Shown one piece after another: positions 1 through 14,500 of a stretch of DNA of 64,000 nt; position 1 is the stretch's first letter; the number at the start of each line of letters is the position of its first letter. The translations under genes were made by a program, and so were the position numbers. The notes below the pieces were generated by a model. It saw only the letters and a program-made list of their open reading frames with translations. It did no database searches and had not been told where the DNA came from. The stretch is from Anadara kagoshimensis (Eukaryota > Mollusca > Bivalvia > Arcoida > Arcidae): assembly GCA_021292105.1 (NCBI GenBank), contig CM037870.1, positions 47,856,508 through 47,920,507 of the forward strand. Reading direction: 5' to 3'.

Positions 1-589
1 AAAACATGAAAAGTGAACAGAATTTCATCGAATTGAAACACAATGTCTTAAACTGTAGATTCAATAATGATATGTTAATTTTTAAGGGTGTTTTAAATTT
101 GTGGTAAATCACTGATTAAATTAATCAAGTGATAATTGTGTTGTAAAACAACAATAATATAATATGTGCATCACCATCTTTTCACCAAACATTTGGCGTG
201 TATGTCCAAATAACAATCACAACAGCAAAGCAAAAACTTTGAAAACAAGTAAATTAAGTTAAACACGTGCACTTCTACAAGGCCTGGGAATTGGGGCTAG
301 GTGTTCCGGAAGAGTTAGTGCCTAGCAAGCTTTGAACAACTGGGCCCAGGTATCAAAAGTTTTCATGCTTTATATTTTGTTTTTGTAATATTGAAATCTG
401 TACCTTGAGCTTGATCTTTAGAAATTGCAATTGATTTTTTTTTTTTTTGCTTTTCTTTCTCATAAGTTTAATTTTTTAGCAATCAAAGTCAAATTACAAG
501 GGTTATGTTAAAATTTATCACCAAAACATGCAGCAGCTGAACATTTAATTTATAATTATTTAAGACTCATTAGTGTAGGTAGTTTTGTA

Positions 590-790
590 GATTTATGCTC
601 CAGTCAAGATTCTGTCATTTAAGCAGTCAGTTCTGAGATGGTGGAGGAAATCTGAGTAACATGAGAAATCCACCCACATTTGACAAGTGAAGGGACAGAA
701 ACATCCTATGATCTCTGCAAGTGGGATTTGACACTGGGCAGTGAGAAGCTCTATGGCCTGTTAGTGTGTTCTTTAGACTATTTGGCAATG
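590..790. mobile_element. SINE fragment (Leu/Ser-head family)
   Basis: It shares the body 'CAGTCAAGATT...GCAGTCAGTTCTGAGATGG...GGAGGAAA' and the following 'GAAATCCACCCACATTTG' with better copies at 12.5, 32.2 and 47.0 kb. The tRNA-like head is degraded here. Confidence 0.5.
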
Positions 791-2924
791 GAGGTGCCCA
801 AAGTATTTTATAAATCAGCTGTCAAAACTAAGTTCCATAAAATATGAATTTTTAATGCTAGGATATAAATTCCAGTTTTGTTTCTGGGTTGGCAGTATCT
901 TGGTGCAGATACTTGGATATCCTACCCTCTATGAGGGTACGGTATTAATGTTACATGACTGGCAGTAATTTTGTTACTGGGTATTCTACCCTTTATGAGG
1001 AAATGCTTTAAATACAAACCTCTATATAACTGACAGCTAAAATTAAAAACTATGTCTTGTACAAGACTTATAAATAGAAATACATGTAATTCAATAACTT
1101 TGGCAATTTATGTTTACAACCTTATTGTAATTTTCAGTTTAATATTTTGGCATTTAATATTTTTAAGTGCTAACATTACTCATGAGAGATTATAAGTTCA
1201 CTGGTTTCATACTAACAAGGGTATAATAATTACCGGAATATATCGTGTGCGCATACCAGTAACACAAATAAAGCAATAACATAAAATAAATAAACAATAA
1301 GAAACATAAGTATAAAACAATTATCAGTATATTTGTCAAGTAGATGGTTGTCACATGACATTCACATTCCTATCTCAATTTAAATGTTATAGAGCCAACA
1401 AGTCACTTAAAAAAACGCTTTACCCATAAATCAAAACACTCTACTTTTTGACATAGAGAGAACCAAATTACCATCAGCTTCATCAAATAATCAATTCTTT
1501 AGTGACAACGTATGACATACTTTCTAATTTTCTGGGGCCAGTTGTTCAAAGCCTGATTATTTTAATCAGTTGATTAGTTGAAATTTGATTTTTTGTGTAA
1601 CTTCTAATATATTGTGAAATTAACATTGAAAATTTTGAAAATGGATAGTTTCATCAAAGTCAAGAACAATGTTATAAAACTATTGATTTAATAAAGATAC
1701 TTTGTTTTTTGTTGAAATTTTGAATTTGTGTTAATCACTGATCAACCTTATCAAGCTTCGTACAACTGAACCCTGGAATTGCAAATTAATGTTAGGGACA
1801 TGATGAGACTACTGGCCCTATTTACATGTAATTTCCTCTGAAAGAGTTGGTTACCAGACTAGAGTATTAATTATCCATGACAATTCCCCGTCTGTCATAA
1901 ATAAAGGCCGTAACTGAAATTGTTTCACTCCGTATGTTTCTTATTGTCCAGACTAAATAATTCATATAAATTAATTTCTTACACAAATAACTTACTGTAA
2001 CAACTATAAAACATCTAATAACGATTAAATAAACAATGTTTCAACAATCTTCTTCTGTATATATACTACTTATTTTACTCATGATTAACAAGAGTTTTTA
2101 CGGAATTACATGTATATATCTTGCCAGGAGATGGTTCTATTCACAGAAAATATTTAATGTCTTTTAAAACATGGCTTATTCTTTCAATTAGTACTCATTT
2201 TCGTACTCACTAAGTTGGACTTAAGCTTAATTCGTAATGGCTTCATCTTCAGTAAGCATTATGGAGTCTAAACTAAGTTTTAACCTCTCAACTCATTTCT
2301 ATTTTTACTCATTTTTTGAATTGAAGTTAATCTTAATAAGTCTTACTACAATTTAATTAAATCTTTACTGTGCAAGGCTTAGCATTATAAGGTCAGTCTA
2401 AAGTCTTAACTTAGGTAATAAAAAAACTTCAACATTTTCTTATATTAAGAACTTTACCGACTCTTGGCAAAGGCAAATAAAGCACAACTCTTAAGAGGCA
2501 AAATAAAAATAACCAATAACTTACTTTATAGTTAAAATAAAACAATATTTACATCGTAATTTTATTTACCCATTCGATAATAAGAAACTAAGCACTATAC
2601 ATATGTGACAGGAGAACATTAAAAATTGCAAAGTCTGCACAGGTACAATATCATAGGTATTGCAGGTGGTAAATTTGAGGGACTGCTGGTAGGCTAAAAT
2701 CTAAAAAGGGATTTAAAAGATCCAAAAATACAACTTTAAGCAAAATCCTGCTTGAATATAGACAACTTGAAAAGAGTTTTTTACCTGTTTAAGATTCGTA
2801 TTTTTTTAAAAATAAAACAAATTTCAAATGTCTGGTCAACTTTATATATAATTGGGAGAACAAAAGGCATCAAAGACAGTTTACATGTTATGTTCATGAC
2901 ATTTCATATTGAAGCAGCAAAATT

Positions 2925-3115
2925 TGAGCATACATACATAAATAATGTTCAAAAGTTGAGCATACACAATATTCAGAATCTACGGACATACAGTGTTCAG
3001 AACTTAGAGCATACAGATTTCAAAACCAGAGCATACACAGTACTTAAAACTTTGAGATTACAGTTTTCAGAACTCGGAGCATACTACTCACTGTTCAAAA
3101 CTTTGAATGTGTAAA
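2925..3115. repeat. degenerate tandem repeat, about 28 bp
   Basis: About seven diverged units of the form GTTCAGAACTTNGAGCATACA. The open frame across it (2752-3114 +) is a consequence of the repeat. Confidence 0.6.
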
Positions 3116-3745
3116 TTGTTGAACCATGTGATCTTTCTCATACTTTTTGATTTTTTTTTACCTGACTAGCTAAAAGATTAGATTTAATGCCCAACACTTG
3201 GAGGACTTAAATTTGATGGAAAATTAAGATTGCATTACATTTATTAGCATTTGAAGTTTTCATACTACATGTAAATATTTCACAACAAATTTTCTTACGA
3301 GTCATGACCTATAATATAATCATAATAAAATTCATATATAAGATTTACTACTGCTAGTTAGCTTAGAATACAAATGCTTATGCCTCAAGTCAGTATCTAC
3401 TGACAGCAGTTTCAATGATCCAGTATGTATAAAAAAAAAGATTGTTCGTTTGTTTTGATATGTTCAATACATGTAAATTTCAACCACAAATCAATCATCA
3501 AAATTACCGAAAGAGGTAAAACATAAAATGGAAATTGTAACTTGAGCCCAATTACAGTTTTATGTCATTAAAAATGCCCTTAGATTTTTAAAACCCCACC
3601 TCTGTTACTGCATTTAAATTTTCAACCAAGGTGACTATGGTTAATGAGTAAGAGTGATAGAAGTCACTCTGGTGTCCTATATAATGTTATTGTGAAATAC
3701 ACAACAATCCTTACACACTCAAGAAACTCACCGTCCTAACCATTG

Positions 3746-3895
3746 TAGCAAGGATGATTCAACTGCATAGTCACATGACAAACTACATGAGTTACTACAG
3801 ATCAAAGTACTGAAGTTACAGCAAGATGGTTCAACTGCATAGTCACATGACAAACTACACAAGTGTCTAAAGATCATAGTATCGATGCTACAGTA
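3746..3895. repeat. tandem duplication of about 75 bp
   Basis: Two copies sharing 'TTCAACTGCATAGTCACATG' and 'ACAAACTACA', followed by diverged but alignable sequence. Confidence 0.6.
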
Positions 3896-4514
3896 AAATT
3901 TGGTGGGAGGAAACTATATCTTAGAAAAGCAATTAGATTAAATGTTGTTGATGTTAGTACCGTAACACATTTACTTTTTTTCTCCTCAAGATTTCTGTTT
4001 TATAGTCAAAACTTTATCAAAATTTGAGTGAATAGTTGATAGAAGTATAACTAGGTTTTGCTGCACATATATTTTGTTAATGCATTCGAGAGATAAATGT
4101 AAGAGAGTACATAGAAGGAATAGTTTCATCAAATTGATTTAAATATCAATTTCAAAACTTATTTCCAAATTATCTTATGTCATTTTAGTTAACATTTGGC
4201 AAAGAATGTAAAAACAAATTTCTGAACAGTATGACACAGTATGTTATACTGGTTTTCCAATATATCAGAATTCTCTTTCAAAAGGAATCCATTTTGTACT
4301 TAATTAGCATGGAGATATGTTGCAATTTGTTAGAATGGAGTTCACTAATGTGATGCCCACAAAGTGTGCTAAATGTTGACACCATATATTCCAAAATAAT
4401 GTCATATTTTTACTGGAAAAAATTCAAACAATTTGGTTCCATGTATCCAATCAATACAAAAGTTCCGCAGACATTATGATGAATCCTGTGAAAAACGAAT
4501 GGTACTTAGTAATC

Positions 4515-4665
4515 AGTGACCATGGTAACCCATAACATCCATTATAGTCTGTTTCTAAAGTACCCATGGTAACCCATTACTTCCATTATAGTCTCTTTCA
4601 AAATTGTCCATGATAACCTATAACTTCCATTATAGTCTGTAAGACTGTATCAAAATTACCCATCA
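4515..4665. repeat. tandem repeat of about 55 bp, three copies
   Basis: Three units built on 'CCATGGTAACCCATAAC' and 'TTCCATTATAGTCTNTTTC', increasingly diverged toward 4665. Confidence 0.6.
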
Positions 4666-5659
4666 TGATATTAATAAAGATCTGCAGATTTAAAAATGTC
4701 CAATGTATAAAATATGTATAAAGATTAATCAGAATTTAAAAAAAAACAAACAAAAATATAGATATTAGTTTAAACAAACAAGAGGAATGTGATAAACAAC
4801 CCTTTAAACAGGATACAGTAGTATATTAGAAAAAAAGCTTCAATACAATATATAAATTTTTGCATGCAGGAAAAAAGTGAAGTTTTAATATATAAATTTA
4901 TAAATAAATGACATATTTACAGAATGAAATGATTTACATTTTACTACATAATATATAGTCTTAACTAATGAGTCATATAATTCCAGTACTGGCTGTTTAT
5001 TGGTAAATATTTGACAGGATACAGTATCAGGTTGTTTATATCTGCAAAGCTTGATAGCAGACCCAGAGATTTTGGAAAGGGGGGTTTCATACTTTCAAAA
5101 AGCTAGGAGGTCTGGGGGCATGCTCTTGTAAAATTCTTTTGAAATGAAGCATAAAATCCTGTGATTTCTTGCAATCTTAGCATATGATACACAGAACAAA
5201 TATATAATGGACAGAAATAAAGAGGGGTGTTTAGACCCTTGAACCCCTTCTGGGTCTGCCACTAAAAACTGTACTGACAGTATTCATGAAAATAAAATGG
5301 CAGACATGCCCCATCAAAAACAAGTCTGAACAGATGTTATAGGCAAACTACAGTGATCTGTCTGCTTGACTATTTGGGAATATTCATATAAGACGATCCA
5401 CCCAATACATGGGTACTAGGATTAACATATAATACAAAAACAATGCAAGTTTCCTATAAGGTTCAGGGAATAAACACCATTATTACATATACATAAATTA
5501 ATGGTACATAATGAATATTCAAATTAAAGGTCAAGCTGCAAGGTCAATGTTGTTTGGTTAAGATTTTAATGGGATGTCATAATTATGTTTCACATAGAGT
5601 CCTACAAACAGTTGGACTTATATCATGTTGACATTAGTGATATGATGCTATCTTGAAGC

Positions 5660-6481
5660 ATTTAAAATCTTAAAAATCCAATTTATTCAATTTCATTAAA
5701 TATTTCATCAAATAGTTTAACAGGAAGAAATTTTAAGCTTCATTCAATTTCAATTTCATTAAAGAATTTCACAGGATGGACAACCAAAAATGTATTTGAA
5801 AAATGACAAAATAGCAAAAGGGACATACCATATTACAACATTCACAATTTCAGAACTTCAGTTATTGGTATGTTAAAACAGACACTGAAAAATGTTTTAA
5901 TTTCCAGACATGTAAAAATCCTGTCAACATCTCCTGTCAAATATTTCCAATTTACAATATGACTTGATACCACATTTTCTTCTACTGACTGACAGACTGA
6001 AAAAAACTGCTTCATTAGCATGATTAGATCGTTACTTCAGTCTCTTCACATAAATAAAAAAAAACCTGTATGAACCTACTGTTGTCGTTACTATAGGGAG
6101 ACTACTTAATTAACCCAGTCCTAATACACATAAAACAGGATTGTCTTCAGTCTCTTCCTTGCACTAAATTGACTTGGTCAATAAAACCCCTTATTTCCCA
6201 AACTATAAAGAAATGTTATTTAGGAGCTTAAGTGAAGCAAGGGTTTGGCCTAAAAACAGAAATTTCAGGCTCTGTCCATTTAAACCAAATTGGAATCATT
6301 TGCTTACACATTACTGTCAGATCTTTTTGAATGAATTCATATATTATAGATGGTTATATAATGTGTATGAACTATTGGTAAACAACATTTAACTTGAGAA
6401 ATTTGGTCAAGAGAAGGGTTCACTCAGATTTTCTTCCTTGCTAACTAAACCAATCCAGGACTTTGGTGTCATCACATCCTG
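5660..6481 (-). other. probable proximal 3' UTR of CAMTA
   Basis: Sequence after the TGA. The first AATAAA on the gene strand appears at 5682-5687 (TTTATT on the + strand), about 795 nt after the stop. A transcript ending just below it is plausible; CAMTA 3' UTRs can be longer, so the end is uncertain. Confidence 0.4.
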
Positions 6482-6599
6482 TCAGTCTTTGGTGTGGTTC
6501 TCTGGTTGAATTTGACTACTTCCATGGGTAACCTCTTCAACGTCTGGCTGATGATGAAGTATGTTGTCTGTGTGAGTGGTGTTTTGGTCTGACTGTGAG
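6482..6599 (-). CDS. CAMTA: CAMTA coding exon 21 with stop codon
   Basis: Residues 1403-1441 and TGA (6482-6484). A polar tail, SQSDQNTTHTDNILHHQPDV then EEVTHGSSQIQPENHTKD, with no recognised domain. Acceptor CTTTCAG. The phase fits exon 20 (AG+C = Ser). The tail is not conserved enough to prove itself, so an alternative last exon inside the long intron is possible. Confidence 0.8.
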
Positions 6600-8488
6600 C
6601 TGAAAGTAAAAAAATAAACAACAATCATTAAGAATTCACAACTTTGGTTGATCGAGAACCAGTTTGTCTAATCAAATTGAAAAATTGTCACTTCATCTCA
6701 ATCAATTTTGTTTCCCTGTCCAGAGCAGACCATATTTAAAACTGTTTTATATAAGGGAGTCAAAAACTAAAATAAAAAACCCAATTTAACAAGAGGCCCA
6801 TGGGCCTTATACGCTCACCTGATAACTAATGGCTAGCTGATAGATTTAAAGAAAACATAAATACTAAACCCCAATGAATTTTTTCTTTACATCAAAGTGA
6901 TCATTGCATCAATACCTACAACATTCTAATATACATGCCTATACAAAACTTTTATAGTTTTCAAGATAATTAACCATTTCAGTATTGTTTTCGCATCTGT
7001 GACCTTGACCTTTGAACCCATGACCTTTTTCTATACCTCAAAATGATCATTGTATCAATACCTACAACATTCTAATATACATGCCTATACAAAAAGTTTA
7101 TAGTTTTCGAGATAATTAACCATTTCGGTATTGATTCGCATCTGTGACCTTGACCTTTGAACCCATGACCTTTTTCTATACATCAAAATGATCATTGTAT
7201 CAATACCTACAACATTCTAATATACATGCCTATACAAAAAGTTTATAGTTTTCCAGATAATTAACCATTTCGGTATTGATTCGCATCTGTGACCTTGACC
7301 TTTGAACCCATGACCTTTTTCTATACATCAAAATGATTGTTGTATCAATACCTACAACATTCTAATATACATGCCTATACAAAAAGTTTATAGTTTTCGA
7401 GATAATTAACCATTTCGGTATTGTCTCGCATCTGTGACCTTGACCTTTGAACCCATGACCTTTTTCTATACATCAAAATGATCGTTGTATCAATACCTAC
7501 AACATTCTAATATACATGCCTATACAAAAAGTTTATAGTTTTCGAGATAATTAAACATTTCCGTATTGTTTCGCATCTGTAACCTTGACCTTTGAACCCA
7601 TGACCTCTTTCTGTACATCAAAATGATCGTTGTATCAATACCTACAGCATTCTAATATACATGCCTATACAAAAAGTTTATAGTTTTCGAGATAATTAAA
7701 CATTTCCGTATTGTTTCGCATCTGTGACCTTGACCTTTGAACCCATGACCTTTTTCTATATATCAAAATGATCGTTGTATCAATACCTACAACATTCTAA
7801 TATAAATGCCTATACAAAAAGTTTATAGTTTTCGAGATAAGTAACCATTTTGGTATTGTTTTACATCTGTGACCTTGACCTTTGAACCCATGACCTTTTT
7901 CTATACACCAAAATGATTGTTGTATCAATACCTACAACATTCTAATATACATGCCTATACAAAAAGTTTATAGTTTTCGAGATAATAATTATAATCAGAG
8001 GTAAAAAAATTAGGTCACGACCTTCATAATTGACCTTGACCTCAATTTGAAGATACTAACAAGAAGATGTCAAAACTGAAAACCCCATATCATTATCTGG
8101 CCAAATAGTCAAGTTATAACAATTTGAAGCTATTTTACGATTTTTTCAAAATTAAACGCAAAAACGCGTAACCTATTTTTTGTCCGAATTTCACAAAATG
8201 AACAAACTATAGGCTAAAGACCCTAGAGAAGCCAAATATCACATCAGATTTTTTCTCTAATCAATACTTTCGGAGAAGAAGATTTTTTAAGATTTTTTCA
8301 CCCCTAGGTCACCTTGACCTAGTTATGGTAGCCATGGCAACACCACGAACAAATTTGAATTGCACCGACCAAGACATGCATCTGACCAAGTCTCGTTGAA
8401 ATCTGCCCAGTGGTTCGTGAGAAGAAGATGAAAATGTAAAAGTTTACGACGACAACGACGACGACGACGACGACGACAGACAACGGAC

Positions 8489-8520
<32 letters not shown>

Positions 8521-11500
8521 TGGCTCAGGTGAGCTAATAATAACTGACAATGTAATTTGCAATTTACAATTTCTCAAGGTCGAGGTCACCTAAAAAATTG
8601 TATCATTATTTTATGCCTTAACATTTTGTTTCTCCTTAAACAAGCTTCATCTTGTGCATATAATATGCAAAGAAATATCTTGGGGCCCAAATAGATAATA
8701 TATATATGTAAATTAATAAATAGTAACTGATAACAATTATAATGTTAACCTCCTGAAAAAAGTGGTGAAACATATGGATATATTTTCCATCATGTGTCCT
8801 TAATGAAAGCATTCTAAATTTAAAGTTCTTCCTGTGAATCTGGAACCTAAAAGTGCAAAACGATTTATAAAGTTCAATATTTTACTACATAATGCTGTAC
8901 AGGCTCAGGTGCAAATTAAAAAAAATAAATTCCTGGGTTTTTTTTTATATTTTGTGTCTGTGACATTTTAATGACGGACATGACGCATCTATACATGCCA
9001 TAAACTTGTTATACATTTTGAACTTTGTCAATTGTAAAATCTTTACATATTTAGAACTAACCCTGTTAAGGCACTTTGAAATTTTGGTTAAAACATTTGT
9101 TCTATGTATGTAAAAGGTCTTATAATGATGATTGATGTGGTGTAGCATCTACATGTGTCCTGTATGCCAATGTGCAGACCTTGTAAAAGGTCTAAATGTA
9201 AGATATTGATTTTATAATGAAGCAGTTCTAATCTATTTAAAGCTAGAATCTAGATAAAAGTTTTAACTTGTACAAGAAAATTCTATGAATTAGTACAGCC
9301 CACCAGTGGATTTTTTTTGTGAGTTGAACACATGTTTAACAACATGCATATCAATCTGTTGATACTTTCCACCAAGTTTTCTCATGTGACTATCCAGGTA
9401 TATTGAGGTATGTCAAAGTTTTGTTTACTACGGATACAGTAGTTTTGGAGAATTACCCCCGTTATCGGAGAATAAACAAAAGTTAATAATATACACATCT
9501 CCTATCACTGAGATAATTTCAAACAAATTTTGTAAACATTTCGTAAATAGCTTTTCCATTGAAACTCAAAGGGCCATAACACCAAAAACAATTGACAAAC
9601 AAACTCAGGTTAATGAAATGGGCATTCCATCACTTTATAATATGCAAATGGTATACTGGTGAAATCCATTATCCAGTTATTTAGCGTACCTCACCAGCAT
9701 TAATATGATATATTTTGAAAAGAGTAAAAAAGCAAGGTACTAACTAGCTTATATGCCAGTGGTAATTACTGCTTATAAAAACCACAACTGGTCAACAATA
9801 TTTTAGCAAGTGCTATATAGCAAGATTTCACTCCAGCAAGATTTAAGACAAAGTTTTCTCTCTAGCAAGATTTAAGACAAAGTTAAGATGGTATAAGCTT
9901 GTTTTGGTCACAGCGAGATAGAGAATCCTATTAGAAACTTGAAAGGTTCTATCAACCTCGGATAACTTTATATACGTCTTTGAAACCTTCAGATTTTTTG
10001 GGCTAAATCTGAAAATGAATCTGAACTTAAGCTGACACTTTGATAATCCATCAGCGCCAAGTTATACTCCATTCAACAGCAAGGAACTGTGTGCTATGCA
10101 ATAACAGCCATAATGATGCTTTTTCCATTTAAACATTCATCATTGAGAAACTGTTTCTATGCTAAACTAGCAATAATAATGGTGCTGTTTGTATTTAAAT
10201 AAATGGTGAATTTCAATCAAAGTAGCCTGAAAAATGTCATGTGTCCTTGACAGTAGGTAGGGGAGAGTACACATCAAAAGGTGAAGGTCAATTACAGTGA
10301 TATATCCTTGACCTCTGGTGAAATGTGACAAAAACAAAATATATATAAGAAATGATAAATATTGGATAAATGATAAGATTGTGTTTGGTACAGCTAGCAG
10401 AAATAATGCCTCACACTACAAAATTATAATGGTGTCTATGTGAGCAAATCTAAAAAATAAAAATAATAAAAATACCTCATTTTTATTATTATCAATCACA
10501 GTCTGAAAAAAATCAACACAACATCATCACACACATGCAGGTATCTATAACAGCTTAATATCTGTCATTACAATTAGCGGAAACAATAAAGTAAAACATA
10601 CTTCTACTATCTAACATAAATACACACACATACGCATACTCAATTAAACTTCTAATTACAGTAACAGGTATTCTATAGAGTTATAGGTCTCTTTTATAAT
10701 AACAATGTAATAAAACTGTACCGGTAAGTAAAACTAACACCTGCTGATTGATTATTCCTGTACCATTAATTTATGCCTCATCTTGCAGATAATAGCAATT
10801 CCCCACAATACAACACAATTTTTATTGTCTCAAGATTTATCTATACTGAATTTTGTGTTGGGCCAGTTTGTTTCTTATCATCTAAATACAGTAAAGACCT
10901 GTTGAGAGTTTAACACTAAGCTAACAAATTAGTGCTGAATAGGTAGTCATCTCATCTCAAATTCTCATTAGCTATATAGTAAAACATGAATATAACAAAC
11001 ACAGATACAATGAATGCATAGATTACCGGTATTAGATAGTACAAATTCAAATATTAGGCCTGACTGCTACTTTATGCAAGTCTATTTATAATGATATAAT
11101 AATGCCGCTTTATAACGAAGTTAAAAAAAGAGTCCCCAGGGCTTCATTATAAACATGTTTTACTGTATCTGGAAGGCTTTTTGGCAGCTGTGATCTATCT
11201 CACTGTGGCACCAGTTTTAGGCTTCTAGTTATTCATATCTTGGCAACTCAGCAACTGAGCTTTGACTTTGACATAAACAACTCATTTAAACAAGAATTTC
11301 TCAAAACAACATCAAATAAAGAGGCAGCGATTTAAGATTATTCATTTCAAAAACAAAATACTGATACCCAAAATATTGGCATTCTACAAGTAGTAACAAC
11401 ATTCAACAAGTTAATGTTTTGTACTTGTTACTTTGATCATGATAATAATACTTTTGATGAAGAATTAGATTCACAGTTGAGTTAATTATGGTGTTTAATG

Positions 11501-14500
11501 TCCCAGTCAAGAATATTTCACTTATATCAAGGCATTGCCAGTGTAGACCAAGGAGCAAAAATTTTGCCTGTACATTGTGCTGATGGCATTGTACAGCAAG
11601 GTTCTTTATTGTGCCACACCTACCGTGACCCAGGATCTCATTTATTTAAAGTACCCATTCAAAAGAAACACGGCTCAATTTGTCATGCTGACTGGTTGGT
11701 GAAAGACCAGTTACTAACCATTTTCAACCTATAACCCCAGACTTACGGAGCGAGCACTCTACAAACTGAGCTACCACAGTGGTAAATTGGATTTAGAAAT
11801 TTATATTATGATGGAGTTTTAAAATTAATATAACTATACCAATCTATTATGTTTTAAATTTCCCAATGTTCAATTATAACACTATTTATATTATAGTCAC
11901 CCTGGAATATGTGAATACTGTACTCAATTAAGCTATCTCATTGACAATATCCTAAGAGATTTGATTTTAGTACACTAATGTACAATATGTATTATAAATG
12001 GGTGATACAAAAGGGTGTATAATTCTGTCAACAGTCCTTCAAGTAAATTTTAATTTAGAAGACAGATTTCTTACCGCAAGTAGCAAGTATTTTGTATTGG
12101 AAAAACATATTCAGAAAATGAGAACTTTGTGGAAGTAGGTGACAAACTCAGTCCAAATCCAAACAAGTAGCAGACAACTTTTGTCAGCTTCCTAGATTTA
12201 TTGAAACGGCTGAGACAAGTACTTGTTATATAATATAGGCCAAGTCACTACAAGCAGTAACAGTGTCTGTATCATGCTTCAATATGAGACCTAATAGCTG
12301 CAAAGCCAAACTTATATATGGTATTTGGTTGTGAAAGAAGCCGCATGTACATTATACCTATTTTATTCTATCTAAAAGTACAGCATAAAGTGTTTGAAAG
12401 CAAGTGGTAACTTAAGCATTAAATAAATTGCATCAATTTTCTTGAAAGTTTAACCAGGATTTATTTTTTTCAGAGAAAGTGGGTGGGTTATTTTTTTTTA
12501 TTATTTCTTACAGCTAAGGGTAGTGGAATTGAGTAACGGAGTTTTATGCTTCAGTAAAGAACCTTTCCTTATATCTAGCTAGTCAATTCCTGGATGATGG
12601 AGGAAACCAGAATGTCTGGAGAAAACCAACCTCATTTGGCTATCAAACTGACACACTTTCTTACACTAGAATCTGCCCTGTATGGGGGTCAAACCTAAGC
12701 AGTAACCGGTGCTGTGATCTGTAAGTTTATGATTTAAACCACTCGACCACAGAGGCCCATCTTGATAGCTAAGAGAATCAGACTTGTATCATTATACACA
12801 GACAGACAAGTGGAATCCATTGATCTTAGTACATATACTAAATAGCAAAAATAACGACATTAAAACTACTTAAATGTTCTTAATTTTTACCCTAAACAAT
12901 GATTTCTCATTGATTCCTTTAATCAAAAATGCCATCTTGATTAAAGAAATGGTGAATTTTATTATCTGGAGAAACTGAATCACTGAGTAGTGTGTTGAGC
13001 TCGTTAAGTCTATTTCAAAATGAATTTATAATACTTTCCTCTCACATTAACTGGTTACAAACACAGCAGTGCAATAAAAATGACCATTCCATCTAAAACT
13101 TGTGATAATGTTCTTTGTTAATACATGAAGTTTGTAAATATTCACAGACAAGAAGTGGGTTACTGGGGTCACAAAAGTTATATGAAGTGAAATGTCGTAA
13201 CAAAAGTCATAGGAAATGAAATGACCATGAGAAATAATCACATTTAAGGCATCTTTACAATAACAGACAGAAGCGTATCAATCATGTTTCCAACACATTT
13301 AATTTAAACACTGCCTGATAAACGTTTAAATTGGATTTAAGGATCTATCAGACAGTAATAAACACATTAAATTTGATCCTCAAAAATTTGAAATGGTGGT
13401 GCACTTGCCAAGAAAAACTGAGACTTCACATGCATTCTTAAAAACACACTATCATGACTATATTATAAAACTTAAAATCACTTTTCACAGCACACACAGC
13501 AAAACAAGCACAGAACATTACTACATACACAATGTATAATAAAACAGTGAAGGAAATATGCACATGACATGTATACTATTAGTAAATATTACGTACCCTG
13601 CGCACATGCAAAATTTTCCATACATCTCTAGTATAGCAATAATCAAAACAAAATTCAATTAGGGTTAATCAAACAAATCTCCAAAACCTAACAAAACTTT
13701 AAAATAATTTTTATCAATTTCCGACAAGAATTTAAAATTGATTAGTGCTTTTAAAAGACATCTTGGGTATTTGATAATTCTGTTAGGCTTGGTCATAAAA
13801 ATACCTATATAGAGGTTTATAAATACTAAAACATTGAAGATTATCTTACTTGATAAGTAGGATCAAGGTACATTTAACATATGGAAAACTAATGATATTT
13901 TTGTTTCTTCTCAAGGAAATGTATCAAAAATTGTAATTTAATATCTATCAAGAAGAACAGGAGGGAACCACCAAATCCAAGACCCTGAGCAGGACAAGGG
14001 TTTTGGGACAAAAAATGGAATAAAATACCCCAAAACTCTGACAAGTACAGGAAGAACGTATCAACTGAAAACTTTGACAAGAACCATCATGAAAGGAACA
14101 AGAAGATTAGATCAAACCCAAAACTTCCGACAGGAACAGGAACAACCTGTCACAACCATTAAACTCGAAAATCAGGAAAGACATAGAAACCCAAAATTCT
14201 TGACAGTAGCAGTTTGGACAGTTCATTCTTCATTATCATACAAAGTACATAATCAGCTTAATTATGCCAATGAATGAACAGATAAATAAAGATTGGGATC
14301 TGGACAGACTCCATTAAAATGTTCTATATTGTGCATCTGGACACTTTGGCCAAAGAATTTGAATTGTAAAAAACAATTGCTGAAAACAGCTCAATATGCA
14401 TCTGCAAGTGCCAGATTGTCAATCTTGTTGTGAGAATTATTTCCGTTATACTTATTTTATTATAGTTTCAAAAAATAAATTTATTTCTTTTTTATTTAAA

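Larger units (their letters stand above)
1..5659. other. region downstream of CAMTA, no gene seen
   Basis: AT-rich sequence without a coding signal on either strand. It may contain distal 3' UTR. Apart from the SINE-like copy and three small tandem repeats listed separately, I see nothing recognisable. Confidence 0.6.

Noticed and set aside
2752-3114. 120-codon open frame on +
   Set aside because: It runs over a degenerate 28-bp tandem repeat; the composition follows the repeat and there is no start context or homology.
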